From assembly GCA_947054185.1 (NCBI GenBank), contig CAMRVW010000128.1, positions 1 to 5,400 of the forward strand: a DNA stretch of 5,400 bases. The letters run 5' to 3'. The position numbers and the translations under genes were made by a program. Each line of letters starts with the position of its first letter. The stretch's first letter is position 1. Origin of the DNA: an uncultured Rikenellaceae bacterium. Lineage in GTDB: Bacteria; Bacteroidota; Bacteroidia; Bacteroidales; Rikenellaceae. Shown here piece after piece: positions 1 through 5,305 of this stretch. The notes under the pieces were generated by a model that did no database searches, was not told where the DNA came from, and saw only the letters and a program-made list of their open reading frames with translations.

Positions 1-28
1 ACACATTTATGACATATCTGTAATTCCC

Positions 29-161
29 CCTTAGTTGTTCCTCAAAAATATCAAACCGGGGTCTGTGACCCCTCCCCCGGAAGGGCCGCCGGAGGCAGTT
101 CCCGCAAACCATAAACGGCAGTTCTCGCAAAACAAAACAGCAGTACCCGCAAAATCACTTA
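29..161 (-). repeat. 3'-end composite repeat element, copy 1
   Basis: Read on the minus strand, downstream of the receptor gene, this stretch has three degenerate units of 22-23 nt. On the plus strand they start near 140, 118 and 95, each built on TTTGCGGGNACTGCC (plus-strand form GGCAGTNCCCGCAAA). A GC-rich core follows (about 57-95) with two small hairpins, then a tail at 29-56. Positions 29-111 match the reverse complement of 5111-5192 at roughly 90% by eye, with one single-base indel, so this is a true dispersed repeat. The gene-proximal unit reaches over the receptor's stop codon (155-157). There is no coding sense: a plus-strand reading frame through it is proline-rich with repeated AVPA-type peptides, as expected from translating a repeat. 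Function is unknown; the position suggests a 3'-UTR, termination or RNA-stability role. I do not recognise a named family. Confidence 0.8.
58..72 (-). terminator. GGGGTC/GACCCC hairpin in repeat core, possible receptor-gene terminator
   Basis: GGGGTC (58-63) and GACCCC (67-72) form a perfect 6-bp stem around a 3-nt loop. In the direction of the receptor transcript it is followed by GGTTTGATATTTTTG, a T-rich but interrupted tract. It could act as a weak intrinsic terminator for the receptor gene. The same stem with a changed loop recurs at 5149-5163, so the pairing is kept in both close copies. A termination role is inferred; the stem itself is seen. Confidence 0.45.
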
Positions 162-2164
162 CCCGTCATAAATTTGAGTGCGAAGCCTGCATGTGCCGTG
201 ATGCCGGGTGTCAGGGCCACGTGAGGGGCTATGGAAGAGGTCTTGCGGTCGAGCAGGTTGTCGGCGCCTATGAAGAAGCGATACCTCTTTGACACGACGA
301 CGGTTATGTTGGCGGCGAGATTGACCGCCGAGGGGAGGTCGTAAAGACAATAAGAGGCGCGGGGATCGAAAAACAACACCTCTTTGGAGCCAAGATAAGA
401 TGCCGACAGGAAGATGTTGTAATCGACCTTTTTGTGAGATACGGTGTAATCGGTTGATGCGACGAGTGAGAGGCCGCGATAGCCCGAGTCGCCTGTCAGT
501 GGCACCTCTTTTTCATGCTTGCGCATGAGGTTGCAGGCGGCATCTATGCGCCATCCTTTGAGGGGATTGGCGCCTAAGCGGGCCTCTATGCCGTAATAAC
601 GGTTTTTGTTGCCGTTGCGATAAACCAGACGGTAACCCTCGCGTGTCAATACCATGGGGTTCTTGAAGAAGGCGCCGTAAAGACGTGCCGACAGTTCTAT
701 GGGACGGCTTGAATATGAGGCCGAGAGGCTGACATTATGGCTCTTGGCCCGTTTGAGGGCACCGTTGCCAAGTATGGACATACCTGCCATGCTGGCGTCC
801 ATGAAACGATAACGCACCGACGGCATCACATAAGCCAGCTCGTAATCGCCCTTTATCACAAACCTGCCGGGCGAGTATGCCACGCCGGCCTGTGGCGACA
901 CCGACGCTCGGGTCATATACTTGGGCTTGCCTATGAAGTTGGTGTATATCTTGGTGAAGCTGTCCCAGCCGAAGTTGTCTATGCGCAGGCCGCCTGTTGC
1001 CGAGAAGTCGCCGTTGGTGTATTGCTCCAGGCCATAGAGCGACAGTGTGTTATAGGTGTGACGTTCGCTCCGGCCGCCTTTCAGTATGGGGCTGTTGCTG
1101 CTCAGAGACAATATCTCGACACCTGCCGTTATGCGGTGGTGGCTGTTGGGTCGGTTTACCCACTCGACGGATGGGTTGACGATGATGTTGCGTTCTTTGG
1201 GCCTGTCTCCCTCGTTTTTGATGCTGCGGCTGTCTATGTTGCCATATATGTCGAAGAGGAAGGCGTTACGGTCGTTGACGACATATTCTATGTTCATGTC
1301 GGCATGGCCGCCGTAATGTCCTGCAAGCCCGCTTGTGCCATAGTTGGAATCGTAACCCGGGGGCAGTATGTCAACCGGTGCGACACCTCGTCTGTCGGTT
1401 TTGTATGCCGCTCCCGACATCTCTATGGTCACCTTGTCATGCGCTTTTATGCTGAAACGCTGGCTCAGGTTGATGTTGCGCGCACCCTCTGCGGGCATGC
1501 TGCCCCCGAAGGTGACGGGGCCGAAGCCTTCGTATATGGGGGTTGCCGTCACGGGGTCGCCATCGAGCATGTATGGCGCATTGTCTCTGAATGATGCGAA
1601 TGTCTGCGAGGTGAGCCTCTTGCGCGAGAATATGGCCGACAATGAGGCCTCCATACGCTGCCGTCCCGACGCATTGCATGAGTTGCCGACCCACTCCATG
1701 TCGCCGGGCACCGGGGTGGTGTAACGCGCCCCCACCTCTATGCCGCGACTGTCGCTAAAGGTTATTATGTTGACGGTCATTGCCACCGCATCGGAGCCTC
1801 TGAGCACCGAGCCGCCGTATGTCACCTCTATCTTGTCGACGGCTGCAAGAGGTATGCGGCCTATGTCGAAGGAGTCGCCCGTGCCGCTCTGCCGCTTGCC
1901 GTCCACCAGCACCAGTATGCCGGCACCGACGCCGTAACCCTGTATCATGACGGTCTGCCCCGCCGCATTTTGCGACAGCTCCACCCCCGGAATAAAGCGC
2001 GCGAGCACGGTGACCACATCGCCTGCGCCACACTTGTCTATAGCCGCCCTGTCTATGACAAGCCCGCTTGCCGTGTGGCCTTCATAACCCGCTGAAGCGT
2101 AAGGCGCAAACGTCAGAAGCGAAAATAAAATGGGGAAAAATAACCGTCGTATCATTATTATCAT
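155..2164 (-). CDS. TonB-dependent outer-membrane receptor
   Basis: A 669-aa outer-membrane receptor that would import a scarce nutrient (siderophore, cobalamin or similar; the substrate cannot be told from sequence) using TonB-ExbBD energy. Residues 1-25 form a signal peptide with an RR start, a hydrophobic core and an A23-S24-A25 cleavage site. The plug runs from about 33 to 135: AIDKCGAGDVVTVLARFIPG, then ILVLVDGKR, IPLAAVDKIEV, then GSDAVAMTVNIIT, the classic end of a plug. The rest (about 140-669) is rich in alternating aromatic strands and fits a 22-strand barrel, with a family-typical NLLDR near 636-640. There is no N-terminal carboxypeptidase-like domain, no clear TonB box and no SusD partner, so it is closer to BtuB/FepA-type receptors than to SusC. 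It ends FMTGK rather than at the usual terminal aromatic. The start at 2164 (MIIMIRR) or the Met three codons later would both keep the signal peptide. It is divergent from nadB. Confidence 0.92.
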   Translation of the reverse strand: MIIMIRRLFFPILFSLLTFAPYASAGYEGHTASGLVIDRAAIDKCGAGDVVTVLARFIPGVELSQNAAGQTVMIQGYGVGAGILVLVDGKRQSGTGDSFDIGRIPLAAVDKIEVTYGGSVLRGSDAVAMTVNIITFSDSRGIEVGARYTTPVPGDMEWVGNSCNASGRQRMEASLSAIFSRKRLTSQTFASFRDNAPYMLDGDPVTATPIYEGFGPVTFGGSMPAEGARNINLSQRFSIKAHDKVTIEMSGAAYKTDRRGVAPVDILPPGYDSNYGTSGLAGHYGGHADMNIEYVVNDRNAFLFDIYGNIDSRSIKNEGDRPKERNIIVNPSVEWVNRPNSHHRITAGVEILSLSSNSPILKGGRSERHTYNTLSLYGLEQYTNGDFSATGGLRIDNFGWDSFTKIYTNFIGKPKYMTRASVSPQAGVAYSPGRFVIKGDYELAYVMPSVRYRFMDASMAGMSILGNGALKRAKSHNVSLSASYSSRPIELSARLYGAFFKNPMVLTREGYRLVYRNGNKNRYYGIEARLGANPLKGWRIDAACNLMRKHEKEVPLTGDSGYRGLSLVASTDYTVSHKKVDYNIFLSASYLGSKEVLFFDPRASYCLYDLPSAVNLAANITVVVSKRYRFFIGADNLLDRKTSSIAPHVALTPGITAHAGFALKFMTGK

Positions 2165-2172
2165 TAATTTTA

Positions 2173-2186
2173 CGTCAAATATGACG
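2173..2186. promoter_or_regulatory. 14-bp dyad in receptor leader, possible operator
   Basis: CGTCA-AATA-TGACG is a perfect 5-bp inverted repeat with a 4-bp spacer. It lies 9 bp upstream of the receptor start codon, in the short divergent region shared with nadB. It could be a small operator or a leader stem. The dyad is seen, while its function is a guess; a 5-bp arm can arise by chance. It resembles no binding site that I can name with confidence. Confidence 0.3.
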
Positions 2187-2211
2187 CACTTATGGCGAAG
2201 GGTTCGGGCTG

Positions 2212-2219
2212 TAAAGGTA
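2212..2219 (-). promoter_or_regulatory. possible -7 element of the receptor promoter
   Basis: On the minus strand this reads TACCTTTA, one base off the Bacteroidetes -7 consensus TAnnTTTG. It would give a leader of roughly 40 nt before the receptor start. No TTTG is present about 20 bp upstream at the -33 position, so the call is weak. In the opposite direction I found no convincing TAnnTTTG for nadB, so its promoter is unassigned, although it must lie in 2165-2265 if nadB has its own. Confidence 0.3.
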
Positions 2220-2265
2220 ATAATTATTTCCCCGAAATATTCGCTTTTCAGAGAAATTAGGCAAG

Positions 2266-3846
2266 ATGAACAAAGAGTGTGACTTCCTTATAATCGGTTC
2301 GGGTGCCGCCGGTCTGGTTACGGCCCTGAAGGCGGCAGAACACGGACATGTCATTGTGGTGACAAAAAGCGACATGTCGACAACCAACACGGCAGAGGCC
2401 CAGGGCGGCATCGCCTCGGTGACATATCCGCCTGACGATTTCGACAAGCACATACGCGACACCATGATATGCGGCTCCAACGAGTGCGACCCCGAGGCCG
2501 TGCGCATAGTGGTGGAGGGTGCCCCCGACCGCATAAAAGATCTTGTCGGCTGGGGTGTCGACTTCGACAAGAGCGACGGTCGTTACGATCTGGCACGCGA
2601 GGGCGGCCACAGCGAGCACCGCATACTCCACCATAAAGACTCCACCGGTCGCGAGATAGAAGAGAAGCTGGTGATGCGCGTCAAGGAGCATCGCAACATA
2701 GAGGTGCTCGAGTATCACTTCGCCATAGACCTGCTGACCCAGCACCACCTCGGGCAGCTGGTGCGCAAGAGCACCCCGAGCATAGAGTGTTATGGCGCCT
2801 ATGTGCTTAACCTCAAAGACCATACGGTCTTTACCGTGCTCTCCAAGGTCACCGTTCTGGCAACGGGCGGCGTGGGCAACCTCTATAACGTCACCACCAA
2901 TCCCCCCGTGGCCACAGGCGACGGCATAGCCATGGCCCACCGCGCCAAAGCCGTGGTGGAGAACATGGAGTTCATACAGTTTCACCCCACGGCCCTTTAC
3001 AATCCCGGCGAGCGTCCCTCGTTCCTCATAACCGAGGCCATGCGCGGGTTTGGTGCCGTGCTCAGGACACAAGACGGCGTCGAGTTTATGGGCCGCTATC
3101 ACCACATGGGTTCGCTCGCCCCGCGCGACATAGTGTCACGGGCCATAGACAACGAGCTTAAGAGCCGCGGTGACGATTTCGTATATCTCGACGTCACCCA
3201 CCGCCCCGCCGACAGCATAATAGAGCATTTCCCCAACATATATGCCAAGTGCCTTTCCATAGGCATAGACATCACCCGCGACATGATACCGGTGGCTCCC
3301 GCCGCTCATTATTGCTGCGGCGGCGTCAAGGTGGACGGCAACGGACAGACCTCCATAAACCGCCTATATGCCATAGGAGAGACATCGTCGACGGGTCTGC
3401 ATGGCGCCAACCGTCTGGCCTCCAACTCTCTGATAGAGGCCGTGGTATATGCCCACAGGGCTGCCGGCCATGCCGTGGCGCGCATAGGCTCGCTGACCCT
3501 TCAGAGAGACATTCCCGACTGGGATTACGAGGGCACATCGATACCCGAGGAGCTGGTGCTCGTGACGCAGAGTTACAAAGAGCTGCAACAGATAATGAAC
3601 AGTTACGTGGGCATCGTGCGTTCCGACATGAGGCTCGAGAGGGCTTTCCGTCGACTGGAGATAATATTCCGCGAGACTGAGGATCTTTACAAGACCTCGA
3701 CCCTGTCGCGACATCTGTGCGAGTTGCGTAACATGATAGCCGTGGCATACCTTATAATAAAGCAGGCCAAGGAGATGAAGCAGAGCGTCGGCCTCCATTA
3801 CACCATAGACTATCCTGCCCCCGGCATAAACGCCAAAGAGTTTTAG
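2266..3846 (+). CDS. nadB: L-aspartate oxidase (quinolinate synthase component B)
   Basis: A 526-aa FAD enzyme that oxidises L-aspartate to iminoaspartate, the first step of de novo NAD synthesis; NadA then makes quinolinate. It is soluble and cytoplasmic. The FAD dinucleotide motif GSGAAG is at 11-16, followed by STTNTAEAQGGIASV at 38-52, the usual flavin loop. Residues equivalent to the E. coli substrate set are all present: E112 in REGGHS, H240 in QFHPTALY, R287 in LAPRDIV, H348 in HYCCGG and R383 in HGANRLASNSL. The TGLHGANRLASNSL stretch separates it from the related SdhA/FrdA flavoproteins. From about 425 on is the C-terminal helical domain. Length matches the family (E. coli NadB is 540 aa). 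The ATG at 2266 places the GxGxxG motif at the normal distance, and no Shine-Dalgarno is seen, as usual in this phylum. nadA and nadC are not in the window. It is divergent from the receptor gene and followed by a likely terminator. Confidence 0.97.
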   Translation: MNKECDFLIIGSGAAGLVTALKAAEHGHVIVVTKSDMSTTNTAEAQGGIASVTYPPDDFDKHIRDTMICGSNECDPEAVRIVVEGAPDRIKDLVGWGVDFDKSDGRYDLAREGGHSEHRILHHKDSTGREIEEKLVMRVKEHRNIEVLEYHFAIDLLTQHHLGQLVRKSTPSIECYGAYVLNLKDHTVFTVLSKVTVLATGGVGNLYNVTTNPPVATGDGIAMAHRAKAVVENMEFIQFHPTALYNPGERPSFLITEAMRGFGAVLRTQDGVEFMGRYHHMGSLAPRDIVSRAIDNELKSRGDDFVYLDVTHRPADSIIEHFPNIYAKCLSIGIDITRDMIPVAPAAHYCCGGVKVDGNGQTSINRLYAIGETSSTGLHGANRLASNSLIEAVVYAHRAAGHAVARIGSLTLQRDIPDWDYEGTSIPEELVLVTQSYKELQQIMNSYVGIVRSDMRLERAFRRLEIIFRETEDLYKTSTLSRHLCELRNMIAVAYLIIKQAKEMKQSVGLHYTIDYPAPGINAKEF

Positions 3847-3910
3847 TCGCGGGTGTATGCGATGTGCTTCGCTGAAAGGTCGTGTCTTTGGTTGTGCGGG
3901 TGGCGTTAAG

Positions 3911-3954
3911 ATGACGCCGTGACGGGTATATGTATGGCGCGGCATCATTTTTTT
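3911..3954 (+). terminator. probable intrinsic terminator after nadB
   Basis: ATGACGCCG (3911-3919) pairs with CGGCATCAT (3940-3948) in 8 of 9 positions, with one C/A mismatch and a 20-nt loop. The stem runs straight into seven Ts (3948-3954). The loop is longer than ideal. The left arm can also pair with GGCGT at 3902-3906 (GGCGT with ACGCC at 3914-3918), so two alternative stems compete. Stem and T run are seen; termination is inferred. Confidence 0.5.
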
Positions 3955-3983
3955 GGTTATTCGTCATAATAATAGTAATTTTG
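3952..3983 (+). promoter_or_regulatory. yebC promoter, Bacteroidetes type
   Basis: TTTG at 3952-3955 and TAATTTTG at 3976-3983 match the Bacteroidetes -33 and -7 elements (TTTG and TAnnTTTG) with a 20-bp gap. The gap is identical to that of the rpmH promoter in this window. Transcription would start near 3990, giving a leader of about 45 nt. The -33 element is taken from the end of the preceding terminator's T run. Confidence 0.7.
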
Positions 3984-4001
3984 CCGACACTGATAACAAG
4001 G

Positions 4002-4016
4002 GCGGGAGTCTCCCGC
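4002..4016 (+). other. leader hairpin upstream of yebC
   Basis: GCGGGA (4002-4007) and TCCCGC (4011-4016) form a perfect 6-bp GC-rich stem with a 3-nt loop, ending 20 nt before the yebC ATG. The following 20 nt are A/C-rich and unstructured. It has no T tract, so it is not a terminator. It may stabilise the mRNA 5' end or affect ribosome access; that role is inferred. Confidence 0.5.
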
Positions 4017-4036
4017 AACACAAACATACACATCAT

Positions 4037-4765
4037 ATGGGAAGAGCATTTGAATATCGCAAGGCGCGAAAACTGAAACGTTGGGGCAACATGGCCCGCA
4101 CATTCACCAAGCTGGGCAAAGAGATAGAGATCGCCGTCAAGGCCGGAGGTCCCGACCCCGCGGGCAATACCCGTCTGCGTGTGTTGATACAGAACGCCAA
4201 AGCGGCCAACATGCCCAAAGAGAACGTTGAGCGCGCCATAAAACGTGCCGTCAGCAAAGACACCGCCGACTATAAAGAGGTGGTGTATGAGGGTTATGGA
4301 CCCCACGGTATCGCCGTGCTCGTTGAGACTGCCACCGACAACAACACCCGCACCGTGGCCAACGTGCGCAGTTACTTCAACAAGATGGGCGGCACTCTCG
4401 GCACATCGGGCTCGGTGTCGTTCATGTTCGACCACAAATGCGTCTTCAAGATAGCCGCCGCCGACAACATAGACCTCGAAGAGCTTGAGCTTGAGCTGAT
4501 AGACTGCGGCGTGGACGAGGTGTTTGCCGACGAGGGCGAGATAGTGATATACGGCGGCTTCGAGGCTTACGGCGCAATACAGAAATATCTCGAAGATCAC
4601 GCCATAGAGATAGTCAGCGGCGAGTTCGAGCGTATACCCACCGACTATAAAGACCTCGACGCCGAGGGGCGCGCCTCTATAGAGAAGCTCATAGAGCGTC
4701 TCGAAGAAGATGACGATGTCACCTCGGTATATACCAATATGCGTCCCGCAGAAGAGGAAGAATAA
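4037..4765 (+). CDS. yebC: YebC/PmpR/TACO1-family protein
   Basis: A 242-aa protein of the YebC/TACO1 family. Members are annotated as DNA-binding transcriptional regulators, but mitochondrial TACO1 and more recent work on bacterial YebC proteins point to a role in translation, relieving ribosome stalling at proline-rich stretches; which applies here cannot be told. The N-terminal MGRAFEYRKARKLKRWGNMA is the Bacteroidetes version of the family's N-terminal helical domain, followed by FTKLGKEIEIAVKAGGPDP. The family signature YEGYGPHG is at 84-91, followed by DNNTRTVANVRSYFNKMGGTLGTSGSVSFMF. The C terminus is acidic (EEEE). I chose the ATG at 4037 because it yields the conserved MGRAFEYRK start and normal length; an in-frame TTG at 3953 would add 28 unconserved residues and lies within the promoter. 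It has its own promoter and lies 90 bp upstream of rpmH, which also has its own. Confidence 0.95.
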   Translation: MGRAFEYRKARKLKRWGNMARTFTKLGKEIEIAVKAGGPDPAGNTRLRVLIQNAKAANMPKENVERAIKRAVSKDTADYKEVVYEGYGPHGIAVLVETATDNNTRTVANVRSYFNKMGGTLGTSGSVSFMFDHKCVFKIAAADNIDLEELELELIDCGVDEVFADEGEIVIYGGFEAYGAIQKYLEDHAIEIVSGEFERIPTDYKDLDAEGRASIEKLIERLEEDDDVTSVYTNMRPAEEEE

Positions 4766-4782
4766 ATAAAATATATCTATAA

Positions 4783-4814
4783 TTTGCAGATTCGAGAAAT
4801 TGGTTTTACCTTTG
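4783..4814 (+). promoter_or_regulatory. rpmH promoter, Bacteroidetes type
   Basis: TTTG at 4783-4786 and a full-consensus TACCTTTG at 4807-4814 are separated by 20 bp, matching the Bacteroidetes -33/-7 pair. The start would be near 4821, giving an AT-rich leader of about 35 nt before the rpmH ATG. The A-rich stretch AAATAGATAAAACA right before the ATG replaces a Shine-Dalgarno, as is common for highly expressed genes in this phylum. Confidence 0.8.
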
Positions 4815-4855
4815 CACTCTGAATTTATGCATATAATAATAAAATAGATAAAACA

Positions 4856-5011
4856 ATGAAAAGAACATTCCAGCCCTCCGTTCGCAAGAGAAGAAACAAA
4901 CACGGTTTCCGCACCAGAATGGCGACTGCAAACGGTCGTCGCGTTCTTGCCGCTCGTCGCGCGAAAGGTCGTAAGAAACTTACGGTCTCTGACGAGGTGC
5001 GCCATCGCTAA
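4856..5011 (+). CDS. rpmH: 50S ribosomal protein L34
   Basis: A 51-aa, strongly basic protein of the large ribosomal subunit that binds 23S rRNA. The sequence begins MKRTFQPSVRKRRNKHGFRT and continues RMATANGRRVLAARRAKGRK, the near-invariant L34 signature (FQPS, then HGFR.RM.T..GR.VL..RR.KGRK). The C terminus KKLTVSDEVRHR is slightly longer than the 46-aa E. coli L34, as usual in Bacteroidetes. The start is fixed by the conserved MKRTFQPS. rnpA and dnaA, frequent neighbours elsewhere, are absent; the gene stands alone with its own promoter and a strong terminator 12 nt after the stop. Confidence 0.98.
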   Translation: MKRTFQPSVRKRRNKHGFRTRMATANGRRVLAARRAKGRKKLTVSDEVRHR

Positions 5012-5023
5012 GAGCGGTTGCTC

Positions 5024-5069
5024 AAAAATAACAGAGCGATTCCTGCCGGGGGTCGCTCTGTTATTTTTT
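5024..5069 (+). terminator. rpmH intrinsic terminator
   Basis: AAAAATAACAGAGCGA (5024-5039) is perfectly complementary to TCGCTCTGTTATTTTT (5053-5068), a 16-bp stem with a 13-nt loop, and a run of six Ts (5064-5069) forms its descending arm. Because the stem's outer part is A/T, with As on the left arm, it could work in both directions. The T run merges directly into the first unit of repeat copy 2. Confidence 0.9.
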
Positions 5070-5192
5070 GAGGGGACTGCCGTTTTGATTTGCTGACACT
5101 GCCCCACTTTTGGTTTGCGGGAACTGCCTCCGGCGGTCCTCCGGGGGAGGGGTCACGGACCCCGTTTTGAGATTTTTGAGGAACAACTAAGG
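5067..5192 (+). repeat. 3'-end composite repeat element, copy 2
   Basis: Three degenerate units end in ACTGCC at 5081, 5103 and 5128, spaced 22 and 25 nt. The last reads TTTGCGGGAACTGCC. The GC-rich core (5127-5163) holds a CCTCC/GGAGG pairing (5127-5131 with 5146-5150) and the GGGGTC-ACG-GACCCC hairpin (5149-5163). The tail, ending TTTTTGAGGAACAACTAAGG, finishes at 5192. 5111-5192 is an inverted copy of 29-111. Relative to rpmH it has the same orientation as copy 1 has relative to the receptor gene. No open reading frame of interest crosses it. Function is unknown. Confidence 0.85.
5149..5163 (+). other. GGGGTC/GACCCC hairpin in repeat copy 2
   Basis: A perfect 6-bp stem (5149-5154 with 5158-5163) with loop ACG, the counterpart of 58-72, followed by GTTTTGAGATTTTTG. 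Since the rpmH transcript should already have ended at 5069, this hairpin would at most be a back-up terminator or act in DNA. Confidence 0.6.
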
Positions 5193-5199
5193 AATAAGT

Positions 5200-5263
5200 A
5201 CGAATATCCCATAAAGATTACGCAGTCTTGGGACGTGCGAATCTTTATTAGATATTCGTTTTT
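5200..5263 (+). terminator. long AT-rich hairpin with T tract between facing repeats
   Basis: 5200-5219 (ACGAATATCCCATAAAGATT) and 5240-5259 (AATCTTTATTAGATATTCGT) pair at 18 of 20 positions. The 20-nt loop can extend the stem with CGCA/TGCG (5221-5224 with 5236-5239) and GTC/GAC (5225-5227 with 5232-5234) closed by TTGG, so nearly the whole 60 nt folds on itself. Five Ts follow the stem (5259-5263). It has the form of a plus-strand terminator but is unusually long and AT-rich, and lies about 130 nt past the rpmH terminator. It sits midway between two facing repeat copies. It could be a terminator, a small structured RNA end, or a DNA cruciform site. Confidence 0.65.
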
Positions 5264-5264
5264 C

Positions 5265-5305
5265 GGCCCTGGGTTTTGTGCCTAAAGTATGTCAAAACAT
5301 GGGCC
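5265..5305. other. imperfect stem-loop in tail of repeat copy 3
   Basis: GGCCC (5265-5269) pairs with GGGCC (5301-5305) and GTTTTG (5273-5278) with CAAAAC (5293-5298), separated by a small internal loop and closed by a 14-nt loop. It overlaps the tail and core of the diverged repeat. A second small stem, CCGC-TTC-GCGG, follows at 5310-5320. No clear role. Confidence 0.4.

Noticed and set aside
95..161. Tandem 22-23 nt units considered as a CRISPR array
   Set aside because: Units are degenerate and adjacent, without unique spacers of constant length, and there are no cas genes.
35..292. Plus-strand reading frame of 85 codons with proline-rich start and AVPA-type repeats
   Set aside because: It translates the repeat element and then the antisense of the receptor gene; the repeated peptides come from the 22-nt units.
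737..1594. Plus-strand 285-codon open frame
   Set aside because: It lies wholly antisense to the receptor gene, whose plug and barrel motifs are clear; no family is recognisable in the antisense product.
2257..3105. Minus-strand 282-codon open frame
   Set aside because: Antisense shadow of nadB, caused by its codon bias; nadB has all its expected residues.
3953..4036. In-frame TTG start extending yebC by 28 residues
   Set aside because: The added residues are not family-like, and the stretch contains the promoter and leader hairpin; the ATG at 4037 gives the conserved MGRAFEYRK start.
4827..4847. Six-codon upstream frame (MHIIIK) in the rpmH leader
   Set aside because: AT-rich leaders give such frames by chance; it starts almost at the predicted transcript 5' end and nothing supports its translation.
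3752..5107. Minus-strand 451-codon open frame
   Set aside because: It runs antisense through the end of nadB, all of yebC, rpmH and the rpmH terminator hairpin; no domain is recognisable.
29..5192. Inverted 82-bp repeats at both ends taken as the ends of a 5-kb transposon
   Set aside because: The enclosed genes are core housekeeping genes without a transposase, a third copy lies beyond the right one, and the copies follow gene 3' ends; no target-site duplication is seen.
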